Of a stretch of 64,000 bases of DNA, positions 44,370 through 53,339 are shown piece by piece. The notes beneath the pieces were generated by a model. The model had not been told where the DNA came from, did no database searches, and saw only the letters and a program-made list of their open reading frames with translations. The position numbers and the translations under genes were made by a program. Each line of letters opens with the position of its first letter. The first letter of the stretch is position 1. The stretch is from JAQGMJ01 sp036498945 (GTDB lineage Bacteria; Pseudomonadota; Gammaproteobacteria; Burkholderiales; JAEUOS01): assembly GCA_036498945.1 (NCBI GenBank), contig DASYEQ010000101.1, positions 5,900 to 69,899 of the forward strand. The letters run 5' to 3'.

Positions 44370-44397
44370 CGCCCGGGTTCGCCCGGGCGTTGCTTTT
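44370..44397 (+). terminator. Intrinsic terminator with TTCG loop
   Basis: An eight-base-pair CG-rich stem (44370-44377 with 44382-44389) closed by TTCG and followed by TTGCTTTT, downstream of the DUF3567 gene. Confidence 0.88.
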
Positions 44398-44511
44398 GGG
44401 GAATCAGAAATCGAGCGCCGATAAGGCGCCGCGCGGTGCGAAGCCGCGCACGACGCGAGCCCGGCCGTCCCTGCGAACCCGCAGCCCTGTAGCCCGCGCC
44501 CAGGTAAACCC

Positions 44512-45810
44512 ATGTCTGCCGCAGCCCCTTCCGCAGAAAAAGCGCCGCCGCCGTCCGCCGCGCTACATGCGCCGCCTTCGGCCGGCGCCGCGTTCGCGCA
44601 GCGCCGCTCTTTCGTGCTGATACTGGCGGCGCTGTCGATGCTCGGGCCGTTTTCCATCGACACCTTCCTGCCCTCGTTGATCGAGTTGCAGTCCGCTCTG
44701 CATACGTCCGCATTGGAGGCGCAGCAGGCACTCTCGGCCTACTTGCTGGGTTTCGCCGTGATGAGCCTGTGGCACGGCGCGATCTCGGACGCGCTCGGGC
44801 GCCGGCCGGTGGTAATCGCCTCCCTCTTTGTCTACCTCGCCGCGGCGGCGGCATGCACCTTCGCGCCGACCATCCAGGTGCTGATCGCCGCGCGCCTGGT
44901 GCAGGGGCTGGCAGGCGGCGCCGGCATGATCGTCGCGCGCGCCATCATCCGCGACTGCTTCGAGGGCGTGCGCGCCTTGCAACTGATGGCGACGATGATG
45001 CAGATCTTTTCCATCGCCCCCGCCATCGCCCCCATCATCGGCGGCTATCTGCAGCGCGCACACGGCTGGCGCTCGGTATTCGCCTTCATGCTGATCGGCG
45101 CGGCCGTGCTCCTGGTGTGGATCTGGCGCGCCTTGCCCGAGACCCTGCCGCCGGAGGCGCGCCACAGCCTGCACCCGGTGGTGCTGGCGAAGTCCTACTG
45201 GCGGGTATTCACGCGCCTGGAGTTCCAGTTGCTGGCGGGGCTCCTGGGCATCAGCTTTTCCTCGCTCTTCCTTTACATCTCGGCTTCTCCCGTGCTGATG
45301 ATCCGCCACCTGCACATGCGGACCACCGACTTCGCCGCGCTGTTCCTGCCGGTGATCGGCGGCATGGTGCTGGGTTCGATGACGGCGAGCCGTCTGGCGG
45401 GCAAGGTCGCGCAGCACAAGTTGATGAACAGCGGTTTCGCCCTGTTGGGCGCGGGCGTGGTGATCAACCTGGCGCTGCAATACACCGTAGTGCCCGGCAC
45501 ACCGCCGGGTTTCTGGCTGACTTTCTACTGCATCGCACCGCTGGCGCTTTGCGCCTACGGGCAGGCAGTGCTTGGGCCTTCCGCCCAGATGATGGTGATG
45601 GATCTCTACCCGGCACAGCGCGGCCTGATGTCTTCCTGCCAGGGGGCGACGCACCTGATGGTTTCCACCGTCACCGCCGGCATCGTGGCGCCGCTGGTGG
45701 CCGATACCACGCAGGAGCTGGCCCTTGCCAGCAGCGCGTTTTTCGGCGTGGCGCTGGTATTGTGGCTGACCTATCTCGCAGTCCACGCTAGGCGCGGCGC
45801 GGGCACCTGA
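44512..45810 (+). CDS. Bcr/CflA-type MFS drug exporter
   Basis: A 432-residue major facilitator with 12 predicted helices after a polar N-terminal stretch of about 35 residues. Typical Bcr/CflA features: SMLGPFSIDTFLPSL in helix 1, the loop-2 motif GAISDALGRRPVVI, and RLVQGLAGGAGMIVARAIIRDCFEG in helix 4-5 (motif C/B region). Expected to expel drugs or metabolites such as sulfonamides, bicyclomycin or cysteine by proton antiport; the substrate is not predictable. Confidence 0.92.
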   Translation: MSAAAPSAEKAPPPSAALHAPPSAGAAFAQRRSFVLILAALSMLGPFSIDTFLPSLIELQSALHTSALEAQQALSAYLLGFAVMSLWHGAISDALGRRPVVIASLFVYLAAAAACTFAPTIQVLIAARLVQGLAGGAGMIVARAIIRDCFEGVRALQLMATMMQIFSIAPAIAPIIGGYLQRAHGWRSVFAFMLIGAAVLLVWIWRALPETLPPEARHSLHPVVLAKSYWRVFTRLEFQLLAGLLGISFSSLFLYISASPVLMIRHLHMRTTDFAALFLPVIGGMVLGSMTASRLAGKVAQHKLMNSGFALLGAGVVINLALQYTVVPGTPPGFWLTFYCIAPLALCAYGQAVLGPSAQMMVMDLYPAQRGLMSSCQGATHLMVSTVTAGIVAPLVADTTQELALASSAFFGVALVLWLTYLAVHARRGAGT

Positions 45811-45834
45811 AGGCTTCCAGGCCCCTCGGAAACG

Positions 45835-46224
45835 CTACATCTGCTCCCACGGTAGACCATCGTGGCGCCAGCCATTGACGGCGTTGCGATGGTGCTGCTG
45901 GTCGAGCTCGCCTTCGAAGCCGTAGAGCACGTTGACGACGTCTTCGAAGCCCGCGGCTTCCAACGCCTCGCCGGCATCCACCGAACGATTGCCGGAGCGG
46001 CAGATCAGCACCACCGGGCGCGCCTTGCCGCCGGCCTCGCGCAGCACTTCGGCGGCGAATTGCGGGTTCACCTCCCAGTCCGGCGCCTCTTGCCAGGCGA
46101 CGTGCGCCACCCCTGCCGGATGGCCAACGTAAAAAAACTCCATCTCCGTGCGGCAATCGACGAACAGCGCTTCGGGATGCGCCTGCAGGTAGGCGTAGGT
46201 TTCTTTCGGAGTCAGGTGCTTCAT
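45835..46224 (-). CDS. Rhodanese-like domain protein
   Basis: A 129-residue single rhodanese domain. The active-site loop CRSGNRS contains the persulfide-forming Cys; DCRTEMEFFYVGHPAGVAHVAW and GFEDVVNVLYGFEGELD are standard. Probably a cytosolic sulfurtransferase. On the minus strand a TATAAC hexamer (46233-46238) lies only eight bases before the ATG and no ribosome-binding site is seen, so the mRNA may be leaderless. Convergent with the MFS gene. Confidence 0.9.
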   Translation of the reverse strand: MKHLTPKETYAYLQAHPEALFVDCRTEMEFFYVGHPAGVAHVAWQEAPDWEVNPQFAAEVLREAGGKARPVVLICRSGNRSVDAGEALEAAGFEDVVNVLYGFEGELDQQHHRNAVNGWRHDGLPWEQM

Positions 46225-46576
46225 GCTTGAGTGTTATAAAAACGCGCGAAAACGCCTTGCATTAGTAAAAAATTATAGACTGATGGGGCGTGCCGATTTA
46301 GACCGTTTGCGCATTAACTAATACCTGCATGCCGCCTGGACGCCAAAATTCTGGTTGCGGTGCGATAGATGAACATGACCGGTCAATGAGCAACGGATGA
46401 GCGACGTTTGCTGCATCGAGACTGGACTTTGGGGCGCCAAGCCGGCAATAATCAGCGCCGGTGAAACAGCCGCCAGTACGAGTTATAAGACGGACAAAAT
46501 AGCTACGACCTCCGCGCGCAGTCCAAAAACCGCTTCCGGCACGCGCGTGCCGCAATTTATAAAAAAGGTGAGAGAG
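46225..46576. promoter_or_regulatory. Intergenic region upstream of the TctC-like gene
   Basis: About 350 bases between a rhodanese gene (minus) and the solute-binding protein (plus). A+T-rich around 46230-46280 with a TTGCAT and TATAGA that are too closely spaced for a sigma-70 promoter. The frame of the downstream gene stays open but without coding character. No gene is supported. Confidence 0.35.
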
Positions 46577-47548
46577 ATGAAAACGGGCATGTTCAAGACC
46601 ATGCTGGCCGGCTTTGCCGTGCTGGCCGCCGGCGCCGCGCAGGCGCAAACCGACTGGCCGACGCGGCCGGTGCGTGTGGTGATTTCGTTTACAGCCGGCA
46701 GTTCGACCGACATCGTCGGCCGCGTGGTGCTGGAAAAGGTGGCGCAAGTCTGGGGCCAGCCGGCGGTGTTCGACAACCGCGGCGGCGCCGGCGGCTCGAT
46801 CGGCGCCAATGCCGTGGTGACCGCGCAGCCGGACGGCTACACCCTGCTGGTGGATTCCGCCGCGCACTCGATCACCCCTTCGATGTACGCCCACCTGCCG
46901 TACGACACGCGCAAGGATTTCACCGACATCGCAGGTCTCGCGATCCAGCCCAACGTGCTGGTGGTGAAAGCCGGTTCGCCCTACAAGACCATGATGGACC
47001 TGGTGAACTATGCCAAGGCCAACCCCGGTAAGCTCAACTTCGCCTCCGCAGGCGTGGGCAGCGGCACCCACCTGAACCTGGAAAAGTTCATCAACGCAGC
47101 CGGCATCAAGGTGACCCATGTGCCTTACAAAGGCACGCCGGAAGTACTGTCCAACCTGCTGGCGGGCGCGGTCGACTGCTACTGGGGCCCGATCTCCGCC
47201 ACCATGTCGCAGGTCCAGGGCGGCAAGTTGCATGGCCTGGCCGTCTCCACGCCCAAGCGCAGCAGCCAGTTGCCTGACATTCCCACCACCGCGGAAGCCG
47301 GCGTGAAGAATGCCGACGCGCCGCTGTGGTTCGGCGTGTGGGGTCCGAAGGGCATGAAGCCGGCGCTGGTGAACAAGATCGCCGCCGACGTGCACAAGGC
47401 GCTGGAAGACCGCGAAGTGAAGGAAAAACTGGCGGGCCTGGGCAATGACGTGATGGACATGTCGCCCGCCCAGTTCAGCAAGTTCGTGCGCGAGGAAATG
47501 GTGACCTACGCCAAGCTGATCAAGGCGGCCGGGATTACGCCGCAATAA
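46577..47548 (+). CDS. Bug/TctC-family periplasmic solute-binding protein
   Basis: A 323-residue tripartite tricarboxylate transporter receptor. The signal peptide (MLAGFAVLAAGAAQAQ) is followed by WPTRPVRVVISFTAGSSTDIVGR, PAVFDNRGGAGGSIGANAV and the VPYKGTPEVLSNLLAG ligand-region motif typical of Bug proteins. Binds a carboxylated or small organic solute in the periplasm. No TctA/TctB membrane genes are adjacent, as is usual for the many orphan Bug proteins in Burkholderiales. GGTGAGAG precedes the ATG at 46577. Confidence 0.93.
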   Translation: MKTGMFKTMLAGFAVLAAGAAQAQTDWPTRPVRVVISFTAGSSTDIVGRVVLEKVAQVWGQPAVFDNRGGAGGSIGANAVVTAQPDGYTLLVDSAAHSITPSMYAHLPYDTRKDFTDIAGLAIQPNVLVVKAGSPYKTMMDLVNYAKANPGKLNFASAGVGSGTHLNLEKFINAAGIKVTHVPYKGTPEVLSNLLAGAVDCYWGPISATMSQVQGGKLHGLAVSTPKRSSQLPDIPTTAEAGVKNADAPLWFGVWGPKGMKPALVNKIAADVHKALEDREVKEKLAGLGNDVMDMSPAQFSKFVREEMVTYAKLIKAAGITPQ

Positions 47549-47570
47549 GCGCGACTTCCTTCCGGATCAG

Positions 47571-47605
47571 GACGCTGGCCGCATTTCGATGCGGCCAGTG
47601 TCTTT
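47571..47605 (+). terminator. Intrinsic terminator after the TctC-like gene
   Basis: A 14-base-pair stem with one mismatch or wobble (47571-47584 with 47589-47602), TTCG loop, then TTT. The T-run is short. Confidence 0.65.
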
Positions 47606-47785
47606 GGGGACAGGGAAATCAGGCCAGGCAATTTGCCGGTTGATGAGCAATTGATTGTCGCCGCGCCGGGAATTCGCATCTGGGCGCACAGGCAACATGG
47701 GGCCGGGCATGCGCGGATGCGTGCCGCTGGCTTGCCCGCGCGGCCGCCCCGGGGTTATCGTTCGACCCAAACGTTGCAGGTAACC

Positions 47786-48757
47786 ATGAACCACGAATTC
47801 CGCAAAGGCCTGTTGCTCTGCCTGATCGCCACCGTGTCCTGGGGCATCATGTTCCCGGTGATGGCCGGCGCGCTCAAGCACGTCGATCCCTATACTTTCA
47901 CCTCGCTGCGCTTCGTGCCGGCGGCACTCATCTTCGCGCTCGTTCTCTGGTGGCGCGAGGGCCCCAAGGCGTTCGATCCGCGCGGCGAACGCGTGTGGCT
48001 GGCGTGGATCATGGGCAGTGTCGGCCTGGTCGGCTTCAGCTTTCTCGTCTTTCTCGGCCAGAAGCTCGCCGGCAGCGATGGCAGCCTGATCGCCGCGACC
48101 ATTGCCGCCACCATGCCGCTGATCGGCGTCGGCGTGAGCTGGCTGGCGCGCGGCGTCAAGCCCAGGCCCATGAGCCTGCTGTTCATCGCGCTCTCGTTCG
48201 TCGGCGTGATCGTCGTCATCTCCAAGGGGCATCCGGCCAACCTGCTGGCGGCGAAAGACCAGCTCTCCGCCGACGGGCTGATCCTCATCGGCGCCACCTG
48301 CTGGGTGGTCTACACCATCGGCGCCTCCTATTTCCCCAACTGGTCGCCGCTGCGCTATACCACCGCGACCACCGTGCTCGGCCTGATTTCGGTGCTGGTG
48401 CTCAACGGCCTGTTTCTCGCCGGCGGCCTCATTGCGCTGCCCTCAAGCGCCGATCTGGTCTTTGTCATCCCGCACATCGCCTACATGACGCTGGGCGCCG
48501 GCGTCATCGGCATTCTTGCCTGGCACCAGGGCAACCGCATCGTCACCCCGGCCAACGGCGTGCTGTTCATGAATTTCGTGCCCATCGCCGCCTTCGCCGT
48601 GTCGATGCTGCAAGGCGTAACGCTGGCACCCGCGCAGATCATCGGCGCGCTCATCACCTGCGGGGCTCTGGTGATGAACAGCCTGTATGCAAAGAGTATC
48701 GGCCCGGCGCAAGATTGCTTGGCAGCGGATCCAGCGCCGAAGGCGCGCCTGCATTGA
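47786..48757 (+). CDS. EamA-family (DMT) transporter
   Basis: A 323-residue drug/metabolite-superfamily permease with ten predicted helices in two EamA repeats (LLLCLIATVSWGIMFPVMAGAL...; LILIGATCWVVYTIGASYF...). Inner membrane, probably exporting amino acids or other metabolites. An AGG lies six bases before the ATG at 47786; the frame upstream lacks membrane-protein character. Monocistronic. Confidence 0.9.
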   Translation: MNHEFRKGLLLCLIATVSWGIMFPVMAGALKHVDPYTFTSLRFVPAALIFALVLWWREGPKAFDPRGERVWLAWIMGSVGLVGFSFLVFLGQKLAGSDGSLIAATIAATMPLIGVGVSWLARGVKPRPMSLLFIALSFVGVIVVISKGHPANLLAAKDQLSADGLILIGATCWVVYTIGASYFPNWSPLRYTTATTVLGLISVLVLNGLFLAGGLIALPSSADLVFVIPHIAYMTLGAGVIGILAWHQGNRIVTPANGVLFMNFVPIAAFAVSMLQGVTLAPAQIIGALITCGALVMNSLYAKSIGPAQDCLAADPAPKARLH

Positions 48758-48863
48758 ATTCAGGCGCGATCAAGCTGGAAGCGCAGATGAACTACGGGCG
48801 TCCCGCAGGAACCGCCCCGCGGGGCCGGACGGCGCCGTTGCCGGATTCCGTGTTGGTGCCGCT

Positions 48864-50312
48864 TCAACCCGCCAGCGTATAGGCCGTCTTCACCGTGGTG
48901 TAGAACTCCTTGGCATACGCGCCCTGCTCGCGCGGTCCGTAGGAGGAGCCTTTGCGGCCACCGAAAGGCACGTGGTAATCCACGCCTGCCGTCGGCAGGT
49001 TGACCATCACCATGCCGGCCTGCGAATGGCGCTTGAAGTGGGTCGCGTACTTGAGCGACGTGGTGGCGATGCCGGCGGAGAGACCAAACGGTGTGTCGTT
49101 GGCGGTGGCCAGCGCTTCTTCGTAGCCCTTCACGCGAATGATGGAGGCCACCGGCCCGAAGATCTCCTCGCGATTGATGCGCATCGCGGGCGTGGTGTCG
49201 GTGAACAGAGCGGGCGAGAGGAAGTAGCCTTCGGCGGAGCGCTTCAGGCGCTCGCCGCCGAACACCAGTTTCGCGCCTTCCTGCTTGCCGGCCTCGATGT
49301 ACATCAGGTCCTGCTCGAGCTGTGCTTGCGACACCACCGGGCCGATGTCGGTGCCGGCAGCCAGCGCATCGTCCACTTTCAACCCCTTCATGCGCTCGGC
49401 GAGCGCTTCAACGAACTTCGGGTAGATGCCTTCGGTGACGATCAGGCGCGAGGAAGCGGTGCAGCGCTGGCCGGTGGAAAAGAAGGCGCTTTGCGCGGAC
49501 AACTCGACCGCGGTCTTCAGGTCCGCATCGTCGAGCACCACCTGCGGGTTCTTGCCGCCCATTTCCAGCTGCACCTTGGCCATGCGCGAAACGCAGGCCT
49601 CGGCCACGCGCTGGCCCACCGACTGCGATCCCGTAAAGCTGATGGCGTCCACCCGGCGGTCATTCAGCAACGCCTCGCCCACCACACTGCCGCGGCCCAT
49701 CACCAGGTTGAACACGCCGGCCGGAATGCCGGAGCGCGAAATGATTTCCGCCAGCGCCCAGGCGCAGCCGGGCACCAGATCAGCGGGCTTCATCACCACG
49801 CAGTTGCCATAGGCCAGCGCGGGCGCGATTTTCCACGCCGGAATGGCGATGGGAAAATTCCATGGCGTGATGATGCCGACCACACCCACCGGCTCGCGCG
49901 TGATTTCCACGCCGATGCCGGGGCGCACCGAGGGAATTATCTCGCCGGCCAGGCGCAGCACTTCGCCGGCGAAGAACTTGAAGATCGCGCCGGCGCGGCC
50001 GGCTTCGCCCACGCCTTCGGCGCGCGTCTTGCCCTCTTCGCGCGACAGCAGCGCGCCGAGTTCATCCTTGCGCGCGATGATTTCATTGGCGATCTTGTCC
50101 AGCGCATCCGAGCGCGCCTGGATGCTGCCGGTGGCCCACGCCGGGAAGGCGGCACGCGCGGCGGCAATTGCGTTGCTCACCTGCGCGCCATCAGCCTGCG
50201 CGTATTCGCCGACCAGGTCGCCCAGGTTGGAGGGGTTGATGTTGCGGCTGGCGGCGTTTGCGCCCACCCATTCGCCGTTGATGAAATTCTGGTGCAATTT
50301 ATTTTCCGCCAT
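48864..50312 (-). CDS. Alpha-ketoglutaric semialdehyde dehydrogenase
   Basis: A 482-residue NAD(P)-dependent aldehyde dehydrogenase. Catalytic Cys in STGQRCTASSR, general-base Glu in QLEMGGKNPQ, NAD-fold GSQSVGQ and the active-site Asn in TPWNFPIAIPAWK are present. Given its place beside kdgD it very likely oxidises 2,5-dioxopentanoate to 2-oxoglutarate, the last step of the aldarate pathway. The ATG at 50312 has a perfect GGAGG ribosome-binding site; an upstream ATG at 50327 does not. It follows kdgD with a hairpin between. Confidence 0.92.
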   Translation of the reverse strand: MAENKLHQNFINGEWVGANAASRNINPSNLGDLVGEYAQADGAQVSNAIAAARAAFPAWATGSIQARSDALDKIANEIIARKDELGALLSREEGKTRAEGVGEAGRAGAIFKFFAGEVLRLAGEIIPSVRPGIGVEITREPVGVVGIITPWNFPIAIPAWKIAPALAYGNCVVMKPADLVPGCAWALAEIISRSGIPAGVFNLVMGRGSVVGEALLNDRRVDAISFTGSQSVGQRVAEACVSRMAKVQLEMGGKNPQVVLDDADLKTAVELSAQSAFFSTGQRCTASSRLIVTEGIYPKFVEALAERMKGLKVDDALAAGTDIGPVVSQAQLEQDLMYIEAGKQEGAKLVFGGERLKRSAEGYFLSPALFTDTTPAMRINREEIFGPVASIIRVKGYEEALATANDTPFGLSAGIATTSLKYATHFKRHSQAGMVMVNLPTAGVDYHVPFGGRKGSSYGPREQGAYAKEFYTTVKTAYTLAG

Positions 50313-50353
50313 GCCGGCCTCCGTCATGCGTGAAGGGCACGCTGCCCCAGGTC

Positions 50354-50383
50354 AAAAACAAACCGGCGCATCGCGCCGGCTTT
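50354..50383 (-). terminator. Hairpin between kdgD and the dehydrogenase gene
   Basis: On the minus strand a seven-base-pair GC stem (50363-50369 with 50373-50379) is followed by TTTGTTTTT. It looks like an intrinsic terminator inside an otherwise co-directional pair, so it may attenuate the dehydrogenase relative to kdgD. Confidence 0.65.
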
Positions 50384-50393
50384 CATCGTGTGC

Positions 50394-51305
50394 TTATTGC
50401 GGGCCTTGCGCGTCGATCAGCGCCTTGAGATCGCGCACTTCCTCGGGCGTGAGTTCGGTGAGCGGCGTGCGCACGTGCCCGCCGTCGTGCCCGACCAGAC
50501 GCGCGCCGGCTTTGATGATGGAAACCGCGTAACCGGCGCCGCGATTGCGGATGCGCAGGTAGGGCATGAAAAACTGGTCGAGGATGCGGTTGCAGGTGGC
50601 GTGATCGTCCTGCGCCAGCGCGTTGTAGAAGTCCAGCGCGGTCTTGGGAATGAAGTTGAACACCGCCGACGAATACACCGGCACGCCCATCGCCTTGTAG
50701 GCCTGGGCGAAGATTTCAGCGGTGGGCAGGCCGCCGAGATAGGCGAAACGGTCGCCCATGCGGCGGCGGATACTCACCATCAGCTCGATGTCGCCGATGC
50801 CGTCCTTGAAGCCGACCAAATTGGGCGCCTTGTCGGCCACGCGCGCCAGCGCGTCCGGCCCCAGGCGGCAGGCGCCGCGGTTGTAGACGATCACGCCCAG
50901 TTTGGTGGAGGCGCAGACGGCGGCGATGTGCTCTTCCAGCCCTTGCTGGTTCGCTTCCGTCAGGTAATGCGGCAGCAGCAGCACGCCCTGCGCGCCGACG
51001 CGCTCGGCTTCCTGCGCATACTGGATGGCGGTAGCGGTTCCATAACCGGCGCCGGCAATGATCGGCACCTTGCCGCGGCAAGTCTCCACCGCCGTCTTCA
51101 CCACTTCGCTGTATTCGTTCTGCGCCAGCGAGAAAAACTCGCCCGTACCGCCAGCGGCAAACAGCGCGGTAGCGCCATAGGGCATCAGCCATTCCAGGCG
51201 CGCGCGGTAACCGGCGGCGTTGAATTTGTTTTGCGCGTCGAAATCGGTGATCGGGAAAGACAAGAGCCCGGAGGAAATGGCTTTCTTGAGTTCTTGGGGT
51301 TGCAT
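50394..51305 (-). CDS. kdgD: 5-dehydro-4-deoxyglucarate dehydratase
   Basis: A 303-residue DapA/NAL-superfamily aldolase. N-terminal SGLLSFPITDF and FAAGGTGEFFSL, the Tyr of VIVYNRGACRLGP and the Schiff-base Lys in LVGFKDGIGDIELM identify KdgD, which dehydrates and decarboxylates 5-keto-4-deoxy-D-glucarate to 2,5-dioxopentanoate. Normal length. First gene of the minus-strand arm of the aldarate island; a candidate FadR-type operator lies upstream at 51426-51445. Confidence 0.94.
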   Translation of the reverse strand: MQPQELKKAISSGLLSFPITDFDAQNKFNAAGYRARLEWLMPYGATALFAAGGTGEFFSLAQNEYSEVVKTAVETCRGKVPIIAGAGYGTATAIQYAQEAERVGAQGVLLLPHYLTEANQQGLEEHIAAVCASTKLGVIVYNRGACRLGPDALARVADKAPNLVGFKDGIGDIELMVSIRRRMGDRFAYLGGLPTAEIFAQAYKAMGVPVYSSAVFNFIPKTALDFYNALAQDDHATCNRILDQFFMPYLRIRNRGAGYAVSIIKAGARLVGHDGGHVRTPLTELTPEEVRDLKALIDAQGPQ

Positions 51306-51425
51306 GATGGAGTCGCTCGAAGCTTGGGTTAGACGAAAGGCCGGTACATGGCGCCTAAGCGCTGGCACGGATCGCGAAACGGGTTATCTCGTCAGGCGGC
51401 CAAGCGCGTTGCTTGACCCGCTCTT

Positions 51426-51445
51426 GTTGTAAGTCATCATACAAC
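51426..51445. promoter_or_regulatory. Putative FadR-type operator upstream of kdgD
   Basis: Dyad GTTGTA-N8-TACAAC (51426-51431 and 51440-51445). The segment GTCATCATACAA (51433-51444) is the exact reverse complement of TTGTATGATGAC at 52326-52337, in front of the regulator and udh. The recurrence on both arms supports a shared operator. Confidence 0.6.
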
Positions 51446-51499
51446 ATGTCCATCAGATTAGCAAATTGGTAGGCAAGCCCGTGGCCTGCCCCAGGTGCC

Positions 51500-52240
51500 T
51501 CAGCCGGCCGCTTCGGCGGCTTCGTGGGCGCGTTTCAGGCGCTCGCGGCTATTGGCCAGGTGGGTGCGCATGGCGGCGCGGGCGGCGTCGGAGTCACGCC
51601 TTTCGATGGCATCGAAAATGTCCTGGTGCTCGCGGTTGACGCGGCGCAGATATTCGACCCGGTCTTCCTGCGCCAGGCGCGCGGTATTGACGCGGTTGCG
51701 CGGGATCACCATGGTACCGAGGTAGCTCATCAGGCCGGCGAAATGCGGGTTGCCGGTGGCCAGCGCCACCTGCAGGTGAAATTGGTAATCGGGGCTGGCG
51801 GCATCCCCCGCCTGCTCGACATTTTCGATCAGGGCGACGAGCGCACGGCGCAAATGCTCCAGTTGCTCCTCCGTGCGGCGCTGCGCCGCCAGGCCGGCGG
51901 CCTCGGTTTCCAGGCTGATGCGCAGCTCCAGCACCGCCAGCACGTCCATCACCGTGGACATCTCGCCGGGGTCGATACGGAAGGTGGGCTCATGCGAAAT
52001 CTCGCGCACGAAGGTGCCGATGCCATGCTGGGTCTCGACCAAGCCGGCCGCCTGCAGATGCGAGATCGCCTCGCGCACCACGGTGCGCGACACGCCGTAT
52101 GCCGCCACCAGTTCGGACTCGGTGGGCAGCTTGTCGCCGGCCTTAAGTAGCCCCCCCTTGATGCGCTCGGACATGCTCTCCACCAGCTGGTGGGCAAGAT
52201 TGCGCGGGCGCTTGGGCCGGATGGCGGCATCAATGGACAT
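51500..52240 (-). CDS. FadR-subfamily GntR transcriptional regulator
   Basis: A 246-residue GntR/FadR-type repressor. The winged helix (LPTESELVAAYGVSRTVVREAISHLQAAGLVETQHGIGTFV) is followed by an FCD effector domain (LELRISLETEAAGLAA, DYQFHLQVALATGNPHFAGL, EHQDIFDAIERRDSDAARAAMRTHL) whose His/Asp residues usually bind a metal and a carboxylate effector. Its position between the two arms of the uronate/aldarate island makes it the likely local regulator, with a hexuronate or aldarate as inducer. Start at 52240; no clear ribosome-binding site. Confidence 0.92.
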   Translation of the reverse strand: MSIDAAIRPKRPRNLAHQLVESMSERIKGGLLKAGDKLPTESELVAAYGVSRTVVREAISHLQAAGLVETQHGIGTFVREISHEPTFRIDPGEMSTVMDVLAVLELRISLETEAAGLAAQRRTEEQLEHLRRALVALIENVEQAGDAASPDYQFHLQVALATGNPHFAGLMSYLGTMVIPRNRVNTARLAQEDRVEYLRRVNREHQDIFDAIERRDSDAARAAMRTHLANSRERLKRAHEAAEAAG

Positions 52241-52324
52241 AGGTACGGATTTTATCGTCTGCCTCCGCGGGGTGCTGGGCAGCGCTTGACAGATGCGCGC
52301 TTCGGCTTCCATAATCCCCGTCTA

Positions 52325-52344
52325 GTTGTATGATGACACATAAC
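52325..52344. promoter_or_regulatory. Putative FadR-type operator, regulator/udh
   Basis: Imperfect dyad GTTGTA-N8-CATAAC (52325-52330 and 52339-52344) in the divergent region between the regulator and udh, with the same eight-base spacing as the site at 51426 and a shared 12-mer (TTGTATGATGAC). Confidence 0.6.
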
Positions 52345-52416
52345 TAAACGTTCATCAACGGGAACACCCCGGCCCTCCGGCCCAAGCCGGAAGCCGCAAT
52401 CGGCAGCAGAACAAAC

Positions 52417-53217
52417 ATGGCAGACAAAACCTTCAACCGACTCCTGCTCACCGGCGCCGCCGGGGGCCTGGGCCGCGTGCTGCGCGAGCGCATGAAGCCC
52501 TGGTGCAAGACCCTGCGCATTTCCGACATCGCCGACATGGGCGCGGCGCAGGCGGGCGAGGAAGTGGTGCGCTGCGACCTCGCCGACGCGCCGGCGATCG
52601 ACGCCCTGCTCGACGGCGTCGATGCCCTCGTGCATATGGGCGGGGTCTCGGTCGAGGGCCCGTGGGCGCCGATTCTCGCCGCCAACATCGCCGGCCTGCA
52701 CAACGTATACGAAGCGGCGCGGCGCCATGGCGTCAAGCGCATCGTCTTCGCCTCGTCCAACCATGCCATCGGCTTTCACAAGCAGGGCGAGACGCTCGAC
52801 GTCAATTCGCCGCCGCGCCCGGACAGCAACTATGGCGTTTCCAAGGCCTTCGGCGAAGACCTGTCGCGTTTCTACTTCGACCGCTACGGCATCGAGACCG
52901 TGTGCCTGCGCATCGGCTCCTCCTTCCCCGAGCCGCGCGACCGCCGCATGCTGATCACCTGGCTGTCGTACAACGACATGACCGAACTGGTGCGTTGCTC
53001 GTTGTTCGCGGCCGAGACGGGTCACACGATAGTCTACGGCGCCTCGAATAATCGCGACAAATGGTGGGACAACAGCGGCGCGGCCCACCTGGGCTTCGTG
53101 CCGAAGGACAGCTCCGAATCCTTCCGCGCCAAGCTGGAGGCCACGCCCGCCCTGCCGGAAGACGACCCGGCGAAGATGTACCAGGGTGGCGCCTACGTCA
53201 AGATGGGGCCCTACTGA
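52417..53217 (+). CDS. udh: Uronate dehydrogenase
   Basis: A 266-residue short-chain-type (SDR/epimerase fold) NAD-dependent dehydrogenase closely matching known uronate dehydrogenases: LLLTGAAGGLGRVLRERM (NAD-binding GXXGXXG), VDALVHMGGVSVEGPW, FASSNHAIGFH, catalytic YGVSKAFGEDLSRFYFD (Tyr, Lys), LRIGSSFPEPRDRRML and GASNNRDKWWDN. Oxidises D-galacturonate or D-glucuronate to the aldaro-lactone in the cytosol. It heads the plus-strand arm, followed by TRAP transporter, lactonase and garD genes. Confidence 0.94.
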   Translation: MADKTFNRLLLTGAAGGLGRVLRERMKPWCKTLRISDIADMGAAQAGEEVVRCDLADAPAIDALLDGVDALVHMGGVSVEGPWAPILAANIAGLHNVYEAARRHGVKRIVFASSNHAIGFHKQGETLDVNSPPRPDSNYGVSKAFGEDLSRFYFDRYGIETVCLRIGSSFPEPRDRRMLITWLSYNDMTELVRCSLFAAETGHTIVYGASNNRDKWWDNSGAAHLGFVPKDSSESFRAKLEATPALPEDDPAKMYQGGAYVKMGPY

Positions 53218-53339
53218 TTTCCCGCGCAGGCGCGGCAACCGTTTTCCCGAAACAGCAGCAAAGCTAAGCATCAGGAAGGCCCGAGGCGCCTGCATCCGGC
53301 CGACGAACAAATCAAATCCAACATCAACGAGGAGCAAAG

